Below are positions 1-10,690 of a stretch of DNA of 64,000 bases, piece by piece. The notes under the pieces are model-generated. The model was not told where the DNA came from. It saw only the letters and a program-made list of their open reading frames with translations, and searched no databases. The translations under genes were made by a program, and so were the position numbers. The stretch lies in the NCBI GenBank assembly GCA_900491605.1, contig UESW01004420.1, forward strand, positions 255,796 to 319,795. Direction: 5' to 3'. This DNA is from Calamus simplicifolius. Lineage: Eukaryota > Streptophyta > Magnoliopsida > Arecales > Arecaceae. Positions within the stretch are counted from its first letter, which is position 1. Each line of letters begins with the position of its first letter.

Positions 1-12
1 TATTATTAAGAT

Positions 13-64
13 GGGCGCTGGCAGTCACCCAGCGCCCAGCCAGCGCCCAGCCACGGGCGCTGGC
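13..64. repeat. GC-rich inverted/direct repeat cluster
   Basis: The 10-mer GGGCGCTGGC occurs at 13-22 and 55-64, and its reverse complement occurs at 39-48, so the DNA can pair as one of two alternative hairpins. It is far more GC-rich than the AT-rich leader around it and is followed by a T run. Function unknown. Confidence 0.6.
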
Positions 65-233
65 ATCCAAATTTTTTTTTTTTTTTTTTTATTACTGTCA
101 CGTTTTCAGAAAAAAAAATGTTTTCATCCGTTCTTATCCCGTGTGCACATATCCGAAGCAAGGAAACCATGCTTCCTCTTTTTATGATGATTTGATTATG
201 AGATGTTTGGATTTATCTTTATTCAAACTATAT

Positions 234-381
234 CCAAAAGAATGAGTGAACAGATAAATGCATGCTTTATCCAAAAGAATGAGTGAACAGATAAATGCAT
301 GCTTTATCCAAAAGAATGAGTAAACAGATAAATGCATGCTTTATCCAAAAAAATGAGTAAACAGATAAATGCATGCTTCAT
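234..381. repeat. 37-bp tandem repeat, four copies
   Basis: Four head-to-tail copies of a 37-bp unit begin at 234, 271, 308 and 345. They differ by only a few substitutions (for example gagtgaacag versus gagtaaacag). The array lies in the leader of element A and carries no ORF. Confidence 0.9.
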
Positions 382-713
382 GGCATAAGACTTATCGATC
401 AATCTATTAACTCTCCCGGTACGCAGGTAGTTGGGTCAAAGGCACCAAGGTACTACAGCAGCCTCCCTTATTGGTGCGTCCCTAATATCCCTACCGTACG
501 CCCGTTGGATAAATAATCCAGGGTACTACCAGTAGCCTCCCCTTTGGACTATCCCTAAATGAGAGAAATAGAAATCAAGAATGTCTTGCTCCTCTTTATT
601 TTGATCAGGATAGAATTTTAAATATATATTTTCTAATATTTAAAACAAAATCCAATATAAAGAAGAGCCCAAAAGCAGAAAGCATTCGGCCAAAACGAGA
701 CAGAGGCGTAAAA

Positions 714-725
714 GCTCTGATACCA
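714..725 (-). promoter_or_regulatory. Primer binding site of element A
   Basis: On the minus strand this reads TGGTATCAGAGC, the usual plant retrotransposon site complementary to the 3' end of initiator tRNA-Met. Two bases separate it from the LTR edge at 728, which fixes the orientation of element A. Confidence 0.85.
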
Positions 726-727
726 AA

Positions 728-1139
728 TGTAAAAACTTACCAGTAACGTGCCTAATGTGATTTAGATCAACATGGCACTTCAAAATAAAGTAAAGCAGCG
801 GAAATAGTGTTGAGGATTACCTCCCGCCATCATTCCGGCCTCGGAATAAATAAAAGGAAGAAGTTTTGAATTCTGGTTCTTCTGGTCCTTTCTCTACGCA
901 GATCGATGGTGTGTGGTTTTTCTCATATCGTAGAGCAGGTACCAGGGACCATTTTTTATATACACAAACCCTCCAGAAATTTCTGCCATCATAGAGATTT
1001 CTGGAGTACGTTATGGGCGATGGTTACGGAGTTGCAAACTTACTCCCGCTGTTTTGCACGTTCAAAATTCAAAATACATAAACCACAAAATCAGGAGTTG
1101 GTTATTCCCCTGGCCAGTAGGAATCTAAATTAACCAACA
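728..1139 (-). repeat. 5' LTR of element A
   Basis: A 412-bp segment bounded by TGT at 728 and ACA at 1139. Its inner edge abuts the primer site. On the minus strand a TATA-like box lies at 951-962. The partner LTR is outside the window, so identity and target duplication cannot be checked here; the outer flanking pentamer is cctag. The short plus-strand ORF at 906-1133 falls wholly inside the LTR and is not a gene. Confidence 0.75.
951..962 (-). promoter_or_regulatory. TATA-like box in LTR of element A
   Basis: The minus strand reads TATATAAAAAAT about 180 bases into the LTR from its 5' edge, a suitable position for the LTR promoter. Called on sequence only. Confidence 0.5.
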
Positions 1140-2720
1140 CCTAGTTCAATCCCCCCTGATGCCGAGGAAGAGTCTTTGGCCAATCTATTTCATTCTGCCC
1201 TCGAGTAAAAAGAAGGTCCTTCTGGGATGGGATCCAAGGAAGAAGACCTCATTTCTATCAGCTTCGGTGGATCGACCATTCCGAAGGACATTAAGTTCCT
1301 ACCTGATTTCAGCAACTTTGAGCTTGCGAAGACTGTGAATGTCTATGCCTCCTGAGTAAGCCGGAATGAAAATTCTCTCTTCTTTTTTTAATTTGTTTGG
1401 TTGTTCCTGAGTTCATTTGTTGTATTTTGCTGCAGAATGTAATTATTTTGAGGGTGATATGTAATCACCTAAATTCGGTGTCGAAGGCCTACGCCTGAGC
1501 TTCAAAGGAGAACCTCGAGCTTCAGAGAAGAGAGAGTTTGGTCGGTCCACTCTCTGAGGAGCTAGCTAAGACCCAAACTGAGCTTGCGCCGGCCAATAAA
1601 TTGGTTGAGGATGCCCAATCAAACATATCAAGACTTCGAGCTGAAGTTGCTGAGCTTGAAGGGGCTCGAGAGTCGGTCGGGGCTCGAGAGTCGGCTAATG
1701 AAGCTCGATCATCGTTGACGAAATTCCAAGCCAAAGCGGTAGAAGAAATAAGTGCCCTAAATAAGCAACTTGTCAATGAAAGTGGCGGGTTCAAACATTG
1801 TCAGGAGCAGGTCACCTATCTCATGGATGATCTTGCTCAATCCCAACACAATGCTGAAAAAGACTAGGCAAAGCTTGAGTATGCCTAGGGGAAGATGAAT
1901 CAATGTAAAAAGGATAGGAGGAAAGCTCTAGAGTGGGATGAGAAAGCAAAAACAGAAATTGCTCGATGCATTGAAAAGGTACGAGCTTTGTGAATTTCTT
2001 TGTGTTAATTGTTTCCCATCTCCCTTTTAATGCAGTTAGTTCGACCGGCCTTGTTTTTTAGTTGAAAAAGGTTCATATCAACGCGGCAGAGAAAATAAGA
2101 GCTTTGATGAAGGAGCTGACCTTAAGTCATCATAAATGCTCTAAGCTTCAGAGCCAGGTGATTGAAGCTGACAATCGAGCTGCCCTGGCAGTAGAAAAAT
2201 ACAAAAGCTCAGCCCAGTTCACTGAGGAGAAACTTTCATTTTCCAAAAAGGCATACAGGCTCGGGGCGAATGAGGCACGGCTAAGGAAAACCCAGGAGTA
2301 TCCGAACCTTGACCTCTCATTCTTAGAGGATGAGGATTATTATGGTCCTTTGTCAGTGGCTGAATCTTCGGCCGCTGCTCATTCATCTGCCAAAGCAGAA
2401 CTTGATGATAAAGGTGCTCTAGATATCGACTTTGAGGTAGTTTCAGACGTAGATCCAGTTGAGGCGTCATCAGTAGTGGTCCGAGAGGTTGAGGTTATGC
2501 AATCGGTCGCTGATGAGACCAAGGTTTTACCAACTGCCGAAGAAGTAGGTCAGTCAAGCCAGCCTATTTCGATCACTCATCCTTCAGCAGCTGCCTTCGA
2601 AGAAGATAAAGCTAGGCCTTAGAATATTTTTCTTTTCCTTTCTTTCTTGTAATAGAAAAATTCTTTCATGCCTTGAGCAGTTGTAGCCTCTTTGTAACAT
2701 AGATTCCAGAAATAAAATTT
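1140..2720 (+). pseudogene. Antisense coiled-coil ORF of a Tat-like Gypsy element (5' part lost)
   Basis: Spliced plus-strand gene opposite in direction to the Gypsy polyprotein. Likely exons are before 1355 (donor at 1356), 1436-1978 (acceptor TGCAG, donor at 979-980 of the same kilobase) and 2062-2622. The translation is rich in Glu, Lys, Ala and Leu with heptad-like spacing, including a run of ELAKTQTELAPANKL type in exon 2. The last exon ends in an acidic low-complexity tail. In-frame stops lie near 1450, 1865 and 1886. An AATAAA signal is at 2711. The 5' part is cut off by the insertion of element A at 1139. Extra antisense ORFs between pol and the 3' LTR are established for Tat-lineage Gypsy elements. 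Function unknown; assignment by position and by likeness to the gene at 54901-57324. Confidence 0.6.
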
Positions 2721-2779
2721 TTGCTTCCTTGTCCCAAGCATACTTCGCAATTAATGAACGTAGTCACTTAGGCTTTTCA

Positions 2780-2895
2780 AGAATAGCCTAGGAAAACGAG
2801 ATCCAAAGATAGCTCAATTCTATCAAGGTACGGAGATAACTTGGTCCTGTCAAGGTATGAAGATGTCTTGGCCATGCCGAGGTTTGAACTTTGCA
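2780..2895. repeat. Short-motif repeats, remnant of the element B array
   Basis: Three or four degenerate copies of a roughly 30-bp motif (tcaaggtacggagataactt type) alternating CGGCC/GGCCA and GCCGAGG cores. The same motif recurs at 4080-4835 and 7622-7755. The position, about 450 bases upstream of the TATA box at 3345, mirrors the LTR array upstream of the antisense gene in element D. Confidence 0.6.
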
Positions 2896-3344
2896 ACTGA
2901 TCGACCCTACTCTTGGGGTGGGTTATGCTGCCTATGCGTACTGATTGGCTTACGCGAGCGCTCTCCTTCTCTCGTATCAATGCCCTCCAGTTGCTAGTAT
3001 GCTACTTTCATTCGTGTCTTGGAAAATGGATTCAGGTACTTGACTCTCACCTACGAGGGTTGAGATCGAGGGGTAGCATTTTTTTCAACATGGTGCGTCT
3101 TTATTCGATCTTAGCTAAGCGAGGAGGGTCTCCTCGTATTCTCAATGGGGGTGGCTGAGTCAGATATCAAAATGCATCCATCTCGTCAGCCGAGGAGAGA
3201 CTCCTTGAATCCTTTATCTAAAGATGCTTAAATGGGCGACAGGTGGCCGAATTGGAGATCAGAGCATGGTGGCCGACAAGCTTTGATTCTCCGGGACTCC
3301 CCTGATAAATGGCTTTTGTCCCCCCAGTCGACGGCTATAAAAGA

Positions 3345-3353
3345 GGAAGGATA
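3345..3353 (+). promoter_or_regulatory. TATA box of the second antisense ORF in element B
   Basis: CTATAAAAG followed by a leader rich in CA and CT and an ATG at 3474. The same order (TATA, pyrimidine-rich leader, ATG) is seen at 54745-54901 in element D. Confidence 0.55.
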
Positions 3354-3473
3354 AGCACTCCTACAACAACACAAAGAACCCTCTCTGCCTTCTCTTCATC
3401 TCATATCAGTGAGGCGAGTTTTGAGGTGTTCGGTTTCTTTGCTCCTCTGGTTAAAGAAGAGCCTGGCACATTC

Positions 3474-4001
3474 ATGTCGACGTCGAAGGCAGAAGAGCCA
3501 GCATTTCTCTTTAGCATCAAAATTGGACTTAAGGGCTCGGGTGAAGAGATTTCTAAAAAGAAACATGCAAAAAGCGCTGAAGGGCAATCTTGCTAAATCT
3601 TGCCAAGCCATTAGCAAGGTGTCATCAGAGACTACTCCTAACTTCCTTCATCAACACACAAACTTGAAGAAGCGAGAGAGAGGAAGTCAAGGAAGTCATA
3701 CTGGAAATGCTAAAAAGGGTTTCTGTGGGGTTGCCTCGAGCCATAAATAAAATTCTACAAAAATGATTGTCGTGCTCCTCCACCCAAGGAGATGCTTGAA
3801 GAAGTCTTAGACATCTACTTGGTAATTTGCCATCCGATGGAGTTCAAGGGTGATCTTCTGGAGCCAGACCATTGCCATCCTTCGGAGGAGGAGGAGGTTG
3901 CAGTAGCTGTAGGCGAGCTTTCCGCATGTAGAAATTTTTTTGTATTTCTTGTGCCATAGTGCACTCATACTCACTTGTAATAAAATGTTTCAATGAATAA
4001 A
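3474..4001 (+). pseudogene. Second antisense ORF of element B, truncated
   Basis: A short ORF starts at 3474 (MSTSKAEEPAFLF) and stops at 3594-3596 after 40 residues. Coding-like sequence continues in other frames to about 3957, including an acidic segment with EEEEVAVAVGEL near 3880-3930. Two AATAAA signals follow at 3979 and 3996. I read it as a shortened, frameshifted relative of the antisense gene in element D, because it has the same promoter-to-polyA layout and the same neighbours: a motif array downstream, then convergent integrase sequence. No conserved domain is recognisable. Confidence 0.45.
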
Positions 4002-4079
4002 GAAGTTTCCTTCTTTCTCTTGATTGTGTATACTTTTAAGCCGAACGACTTTCGTTTCACTATTTCCTTGGAGCACATG

Positions 4080-4835
4080 AGCTAGTTTGGCTTCATAGGC
4101 AAAACCTTTAGCTCTCTCAGCCTTGCTGAGATTAGGAGACAACTCGGCCCTGCCAAGGTGCATAGACAATTCAGCCTTGCCAAGGCATATAGAAAAGATG
4201 ATTTTTCACTTAGCGTGGTTAAGGCATGGAGAGCTCCGATCAGCCTTGCCAAAACTCAGAGATAGGATTTTACTCGACCTTACCAAGTTATGGAGATGAC
4301 TCGACCTTGCTGAGGTTTGAAGGTAACTCAGACATGCCAAGACATGTGGATGACTCGGCCCTATCGAGGTTTGGAGATGTAATTTTTACTTGGCCCAGCC
4401 AAGGTACAAAGAATTTGCTCAATCATGCCGAGGTATAGAGAAATCTTTCCTTGGTCCTGCCAAGGCACTCCGACCGGCCTTACCAATGTTTAGAGGATGC
4501 TCGGCCATGCTGAGGTACAAAAAAATCTTTCCTTGATCCTGCCAAGGCACTCCAACCAGCCTTGCCAATGTTCGGAGAATGCTCGGTCGTGCCGAAATAT
4601 GAAGAAATCTTTCCTTCGTCCTGCTAAGGCACTCCGATCGGCCTTGCCGATGTTCGGAGGATGCTCAATCGTGCCAAGGTATGAAAAAATCTTTCCTTGG
4701 TCCTATCAAGGCACTCCGACCATCCTTGCCGACGTTCGGAGGATTCTTAGCCATGTCGATGTATGGAGAAATCTTTCCTTGGTCCTGCCAAGGCACTCTG
4801 ACCAGCCTTGCCGATGTTCGGAGGATGCTCGGTTT
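4080..4835. repeat. Tandem motif array between antisense ORF and integrase (element B)
   Basis: Degenerate repeats with a core of CTCGGCC-TGCC-GAGG followed by tatggagA. From about 4440 to 4830 they form a higher-order unit of roughly 90 bp, in four or five copies containing tttccttggtcctgcc. The plus-strand ORF at 4497-4973 is just translation of the array. It separates the 3' end of the antisense ORF from the 3' end of the integrase fragment, as the array at 57600-58170 does in element D. Confidence 0.8.
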
Positions 4836-4859
4836 AGACATACTTCACTGATAATACAC

Positions 4860-5325
4860 TCGGAGGTTGTTCGAGTTCCATATTCGAGGGATAGCTTTTT
4901 CATCGAGGTCTTGGAGTATGTAGGTATCGGGTCTGATGACCTCCGCAACTTAATAAGGGTCCTCCCAGTTTAGGGCTAGCTTCCCTTGTTCTGCAACTTG
5001 ATAAGGGTCCTCTCAGTTTGGGGCTAGCTTCCCTTGTTTCATCGGTCAGGAGATAGATACTTTATGAAGTACCAGGTCACTAGGAATGAACAGCTTTCCT
5101 TTCACTCGGAAGGAATGATAGCGGGCAACACGCTATTGGTACGTGGCCATTCTGACTCATGCCTTTTCTCTGACTTCTTCGATCAAGTCAAGGTTGGCCC
5201 GAAGCTGCTCATCATTTGACTCCTAGTAGCTTTTAACCCTGGGAGAAGGTAAGGCCTATTTCCATCGGGATAATAGCTTTGGTGCCAAAGGCCATTCTAA
5301 AAAAGGAGTCTCACCAGTGGGGATA
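4860..5325 (-). pseudogene. Integrase C-terminal fragment (Tat-like Gypsy, element B)
   Basis: On the minus strand the sequence around 5240-5325 reads TGETPF, then FGTKAIIPMEIG. This matches the integrase C-terminal region of element D near 58680-58610 (TGETPF, FGTEAIIPMEIG). Frameshifts and stops break the rest down to about 4860. The catalytic core, reverse transcriptase and RNase H that should lie to its right are missing. Sequence at 5300-5325 runs straight into the protease start, so this fragment is one side of a large internal deletion. Confidence 0.7.
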
Positions 5326-6720
5326 TCGTATCCCCTAGAGGTCTTCATTCGAGAATGTGAGTCCTTCGCATCGGATTCCCTCGGATGGGTTTTCTTCTTC
5401 ATTCAGCCGACTTTAAGATGAATCGACCATGGCAATCATATTAACATTGCCAGCAGCTAGTGGGTTTGGTAGAGGTTGTTATTGAAGCTCGGGTGGATGC
5501 TCCGCTCGGCTGCCTGTTTCTGGGGCTTCTCTTAATCGTTCCAATCTTTCTCGATGGATGAGCTGCTCAATCTCCTGTCGAAATTGCCAGCATTCCTCAG
5601 TATCATGACTGTAGTTGCGGTAATACCGATAGAACCTTTTCATATCCCTCCAAGCTATGTTTCCTCAGAAGGGTTTTAGCCGAGGGAGTTGACACTCGAT
5701 CTCTATCAGGATCTGGGCTCACGGCACGGTAAGCGGGGTGAATTGGTTGAACCTCTGCACTGGGCTTCTAGTGCACTGCCTTGGCAGTGGGGTCCTTTCG
5801 CAATGAGGCGGGCTCGCAGGGCGATCCAGTTGGCTCCTTTCCGAGCTCTTCTTTTCCTTCTTCTTGGATTGCTCGGCTCGGGCTGACCTTCTAGATTTTT
5901 CGATCCTGGCGTATTTATCCGCTAGAGCCATCATGTCAAAGAGATTCTTGGGGTAGTTGACCTCCATGGCAAGGTAGAAGTCTTCATCTTTTGATACTCT
6001 GCCTACTAAGGTGGATATAGCCACCTCGTGGTTGAGGTGGTGACCTCTAGCATGGCCGCATTGAAAGAGCCTAAAAAACTTCTCAAGGACTCCCACTCTC
6101 CTTGCTTTACTTCAGAGAGGGAGTCGGATCTCTGTCGATGGCAGCGGCTGCTAATGAATTGAATGGTGAAGGAGCGGCCCAGTTTGTCGAATGAGTTGAT
6201 GGAGTTCGGCTTCAAGGTGTCGAACCATATTCTGGCAGGCCCCCTGAGAGTAGAGGAAAAGGCCCGATATAAGATCGTATCTGATGCTCCATGGAATATC
6301 ATGATGGATCGAAAACTGCTTAGATGGTCATTGGGATTAGTGGTCCCATTGTACAGCTCGATGGCGGAGAGCTTGATGTGTGATGAAACCACCTCCTTCA
6401 TGATCCTATCGATGAAAGGCGAGCCCTCCTCCACCCGAGGCTGAGGATGGGACGCATACTTGACATCATTCAATTATAGGTGTATCTCCTGAATTTCTCG
6501 CTCCATTGCTTCGTTCCGAATAGTCAGAGAGGCTGAACAAGGGGATTGTGGCTGCGGTACAAAATCATGGTGGGAAGCGACTTGTGATAGAGAGCAAGTC
6601 CGACGGGGCCAAGGCAAACTTCTGTCTTCAGCCCTCTATAGGACCGGCTTACTTCTTCCTCACTGATGGGTTGTTGTGGATGGCTCATGGCCTCAGGTCG
6701 GTTGGGTGGAGGAGCCACCA
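5320..6720 (-). pseudogene. Gag and start of protease, Tat-like Gypsy (element B)
   Basis: Gag polyprotein remnant. The N-terminus is near 6718. The retrotransposon gag domain spans about 6440-6030, with PFIDRIMKE, YNGTTNPNDHLSSF, FSSTLRGPARIWFDTL and SINSFDKLGRSF motifs typical of the family. A frame change near 6050 splits the gag domain into two overlapping ORFs (6473-6006 and 6096-5719). A C-terminal RYYRNYSHDTEECWQFR segment lies near 5620. Around 5340 the start of the aspartic protease region (LTFSNEDL) is recognisable, then the reading runs into integrase sequence. Non-functional. Gag normally forms the cytoplasmic virus-like particle. Confidence 0.8.
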
Positions 6721-7057
6721 GTGCTGTCGATTGAATCGATACAATTGTTCCATTAGGAAGTTGCTAAGTGGGCGCAGCTTGGGGAAGGATTCCATGGAGC
6801 CCATGCACCAACTGCGTCAGGGCCTGGACTTGCTGGGATAATGTGTCAAACTTGCCCTAGGTGACTGGAGCCGCAAGTGGCGGTAGAGCATCGGGTTATG
6901 GTGGATGTAAAGATATCGTATTATTGGTGGGATCAGGCCTCTAGGAAGCGGCCTGATCTGGAGCATTAGTGGTTGCTCTCTTACGATTGGCTATTGAGAG
7001 AATGTTCTTTTAGAGTGAACCTTTTCTCCTTGATTTAAAGTTTTTAGTAGGACTTGG

Positions 7058-7077
7058 GACCCTCCTTCTAACACCAA
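7058..7077 (-). promoter_or_regulatory. Primer binding site of element B
   Basis: On the minus strand this reads TTGGTGTTAGAAGGAGGGTC, three bases from the LTR edge. It has the same layout as the element D site at 63650-63667 (TGGCGCGCCAGGTAGGGG). The priming tRNA is not identified by eye. Confidence 0.55.
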
Positions 7078-7079
7078 TC

Positions 7080-7874
7080 TATTACTGTGGATTTCAGTTC
7101 TTTGGCTTGGGAACGGTGCACATCTAAATCCAGGTAGCTCTCTCCCATCCTGGCAAACCTGCAAAACAGTCCTCACATAGAGAATATAAGGGTTTGTCCC
7201 TGCGAAAGATCCTCTGACACCCAAGTCGGTGAAAATCCAAAGCAATCGGATAAGGGAAGAAGGTTGTTTTAGAAGGACACCCTGTAGAAGATTTTTGGAG
7301 TGCAATGGCGTCGGCTAGGGCTTTCAAGGCTTAGAATTGGCTTGAGATGCCTTAATATGCATACCTAAGGGGTCTTAGGACTTAGTATTTGTGCACAGCT
7401 GAGAAGATAAGCAATTACTTGATTTTTCAAGCATGGTTATGGAGACTGGCGATTGATGAGCCTTATCAAAAATCCAAAATCCCATCGATCATGGATGGAG
7501 TGCTGTATTTGGCTTCCATTTTTATTTTGGGAAGCTTACTTTGAAATCGTCGTGATCTAGGTGGTTTATCCTCCAAGATATCCAGTATGATTTAAGGCAG
7601 CGATAGTGCTTTGATAGGATAAACCTCAGGCCTGTCAAGGCATGGAGATAGCTCGGCCCTACCGAGATATGAAAATAGTTCCGTCCTGCCGAGGTATGGA
7701 AAAAGCTTAGCCCAATCGAGGTATGGAGATAGCTCAGCCCTATCGAGTACGGAGATTGCAGGCAATGAGGCTTATCCTTTTTTGATTGTGGCAGTTAGAG
7801 GGTCAGAGCCCAGAAGTGGGTCTTGCCGACTGCCATATTTACCAATCGATGCGATGACAATTTTACCCGTATCA
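7080..7874 (-). repeat. 5' LTR of element B
   Basis: Starts directly after the primer site (TG has decayed to TA) and probably ends at the CGTATCA at 7868-7874, giving about 795 bp. It contains motif repeats at 7622-7755 and a weak minus-strand TATA-like stretch near 7180. No matching full left LTR was found, only an array remnant at 2780-2895. The outer boundary is a judgement. Confidence 0.55.
7622..7755. repeat. Motif array in the LTR of element B
   Basis: Five degenerate copies of the ctcggccctaccgagatatg type. It has the same core and orientation as the internal array at 4080-4835. It lies in the U3 side of the LTR, upstream of the weak TATA. Confidence 0.7.
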
Positions 7875-8543
7875 ATCCATAAAAAATTAAAGGCATAATT
7901 CAAGCCAAGGAAAGCCTATATGGAATTTTATTAGAGTATTCGAGTATAATGAATTGAGCAGCTTGAGAAAAACCCGAATCAAGCTTGGTTTGAAGCCAAA
8001 TAGGTCAAACTGAACTAGCAATGTAGGCTTAAAATTAAGTTTACAACTGAATGAAAATTTAATCTAATTCAATCAAGCTTAGTCCTATCAAACTTGAACA
8101 TATTTAAAATATATATTATACATTTCATAAATAATAGAATATTGATTAAAGTTTTAATTGATGTATTCTTTTATTCTTTGAATCAATTAGATTTTAATTT
8201 AGAGCTAAACAAAACTTTGAACTAAAAACTTGAAATCACGAAGCGAGATTCCCTTCTATACCTTCCTCTTAAATTCCCCCATATGGTTTAGGTTAAAATC
8301 TTTCAAAAATGTTAAATTTTATTTTGATCAGGTATGTAGGAGGTCTAAACAGGTCATTCATAGCTATTCAATTTGAAACAAAAGCACCTCAAAAGGATAT
8401 TGCTTGTGAAAGTTACATTGCAAAATTTTAATGCATAAATAGACTTTGGATGTGGTAGATCATTCTCCCAAATTCCTATATAAATTTCTTTGAAGTGGCC
8501 AAAGCGATACATAATGAGTTTGGTAATCCTTTTATATCACTAG
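7875..8543. other. AT-rich intergenic DNA, no gene seen
   Basis: No ORF, splice pattern or repeat unit that I can support. Composition is AT-rich with occasional aagcttg-type words common in plant intergenic DNA. Confidence 0.5.
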
Positions 8544-10690
8544 TGTCATGCTCCAGATCCAAGGGTGGATCCAGCAGGTGGCAACCCACCGCATGCTAGA
8601 CATGCAAGGCATCCAATAACAGAATTGATTATCAAATCAAAAATCAAATAATTATTATGCCATCAAAAATACTAACATTTTTATTACGAATTCCAAATAA
8701 GATGATGTCCAAGATACAAGAAAACATAAATTTTATTTAAGTTAGGTTGATAGGAGCTTCAATCTACTCATGTCCCTCTTTATTTCTCCGACTCTGAAAA
8801 ATATCAACAAGAATTTAATGAGCTTACATTCAATAAGTAAGCCTAACATAAAATATATCATATAATTTTAAAATATAGCATGTCTTGATTTAATTACATT
8901 TATATGTCAAAACTTTCGTGTCATTTTACTATCTGATGTTACTAATATTATTAAAAAATTTATTAAAATCACAATGCATATTATGGCTCAAAATTTTAGT
9001 TCTAAGTTTTCAAATCATTATATTAATAATTCACTGTCATTAACATTTGCATTTTATCTTATTAAAAATATGTTATGGTCACAAACTATGGCCACAAATA
9101 TCCTTATAATAGGATTAGAACAGAACACCACATATATCCCTATAGATGAAGGTTAAAATAAAACACCATATTTAACCCTGTAGATAAAGGTATATCCTTC
9201 ACATATATTCCTGTAAAAGTGGGTCCCAGTATCATAAATCATATCACAAAGTTACATTATATTGGACCGCAGGTAACATATTTTCTAATTCAAAACTTAT
9301 TTTTATTTTTTATTCAAATGTTATCTATAAAATTCTTTAGGTTAATCTAGCATAGGCACACATTCATATCATATTATCTATGTTAATAATATTAAAATTA
9401 AATATTTTTACTAACTTATGGTTTGAACTTATATAATAACTATTTATTTTGCATAAGTAATATTAATTTATTATTTATATTATTTTTTCGTGTACATTAT
9501 TACTACTACTATTAGTATCATTATTTATTTATTATTTTATGAATTATGCAAAATTTATGTAAAATATAAAAATATCATTATTAAGCTTTCAAATGAATAA
9601 AATTATGCATAAGAATTTATTTGCATAATAATAGCTGATAAAAAGCAATATCTAAACATGTACAAATATTTTATTCAAAAATTGTATAATATAATAATTT
9701 CTAAATTATTCATGATAAATGGTTTACTTACCTTCTGCCGCTAATCCAAAAATGTAAATCAGCTCTTTGGACTCCTGAGTACCTACAACATAATTTTTTA
9801 AATTTTTAATCTTCAAAATCAGAATGTCATAGTGACTTCTAAACTTTATCCAGTCTAATCCTATATCCAATTTGGAGCTTGAATATCTCCAAATATATAA
9901 ACCCAAATAGAAAAATAAATTTTTTTGAGAAACTAGAATCAAAGTTGATCCAACCCTATTTTTTGTTGGGCCGGCATAATTTAGGGCCCAAAAATTTGGC
10001 CTAAAGGGGTTCACTCGACTAGGCTGAACCCGGGCTCATACCTCTTTTCCTTCTCTCTTCCCCTTGGTTCATCCGAACCAGAAGAGAAATGGAGATAGCA
10101 GATGGCCTAGGGCTCCCCTCCCTGGGATCAAGCTGGCCACCACTGACAATCGGCCCAGTATCAGCCGCCGTCGATAACCACCCCCTTTTTTCCCTCTTTC
10201 TTCTTCTTCCTCGATCTCTTCTTCTTTTTCCCCCTTTCTCTCTCTCTATCTCTCTCTCTCTGACCCCTCTCTCCCTGCTTTTGTCTCCCATATCCATCTC
10301 CCTCTCTTATGCACAACCCATGGCCCCATCTTCCTTTTCCCTTCCTTTCTCTCTCTATTTGACCCTTTCTCTTCCTGTTTCTATCTCCCAAATCTATCTC
10401 CCTCTCTTCCTTGAAACAACAACCCAAATCTCTATCTCTCTACCTCTCTGATCAAATATTAAACTGAAACATAAAATAAAGGCAAAGGGAGAGAGATTAC
10501 CTATGGTTGGATCAAGCTTGAGAGAAGATGATGATGAGAAAAATGGAGACGAACTAGGTGTGGGATGAGGGAAGGGGAGGAAGGGTTTTTAATCCTTTTT
10601 ACCCTTCCAAAATTGCATGAATATTAAGAAAAGGCGGCGAAATCTCCTTCAGCTTTGTTTGGTGACACCGCAATAATTGCAAGCGTTACA
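8544..10690 (-). repeat. Solo LTR, about 2.15 kb
   Basis: Bounded by TGTCATGC at 8544 and GCGTTACA ending at 10690, which are imperfect inverted termini (TGTCATGC / TGTAACGC). The flanking pentamers are actag (8539-8543) and attag (10691-10695), a 5-bp duplication with one C/T difference. There is no internal coding region, primer site or second LTR, so it is a solo LTR left by LTR-LTR recombination. The minus orientation is inferred from the end resembling other plant LTR ends (GAGCATGACA). It contains a CT-rich microsatellite at 10180-10450. ORFs on both strands there are low-complexity artefacts. Confidence 0.7.
10180..10450. repeat. CT-rich low-complexity tract
   Basis: Long stretch of (CT)n and CTT/TCTC words on the plus strand, lying inside the solo LTR. 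Both strands give long spurious ORFs (Ser/Leu-rich or Arg/Glu-rich). Confidence 0.85.

Larger units (their letters stand above)
1..1139 (-). mobile_element. LTR retrotransposon A, 5' end only (LTR, primer site, leader)
   Basis: This is the 5' end of a minus-strand LTR element whose coding body lies beyond the left edge. The 5' LTR is at 728-1139, the primer binding site at 714-725, and 1-713 is leader or internal DNA. No gag ORF is visible in 1-713; it contains a 37-bp tandem repeat, a T run at 72-90 and a pair of similar segments around 440-545. The leader is therefore unusually long or the element is non-autonomous. The LTR joins plus-strand DNA (1140 onward) that reads as part of an antisense coiled-coil gene of a Tat-like element, so A inserted into that element. 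Superfamily not determined. Confidence 0.7.

Noticed and set aside
906..1133. 75-codon plus-strand ORF
   Set aside because: Falls entirely within the LTR of element A and has no recognisable features.
10019..10451. Three ORFs over 88 codons on both strands
   Set aside because: Low-complexity translations of a CT-rich microsatellite inside a solo LTR.
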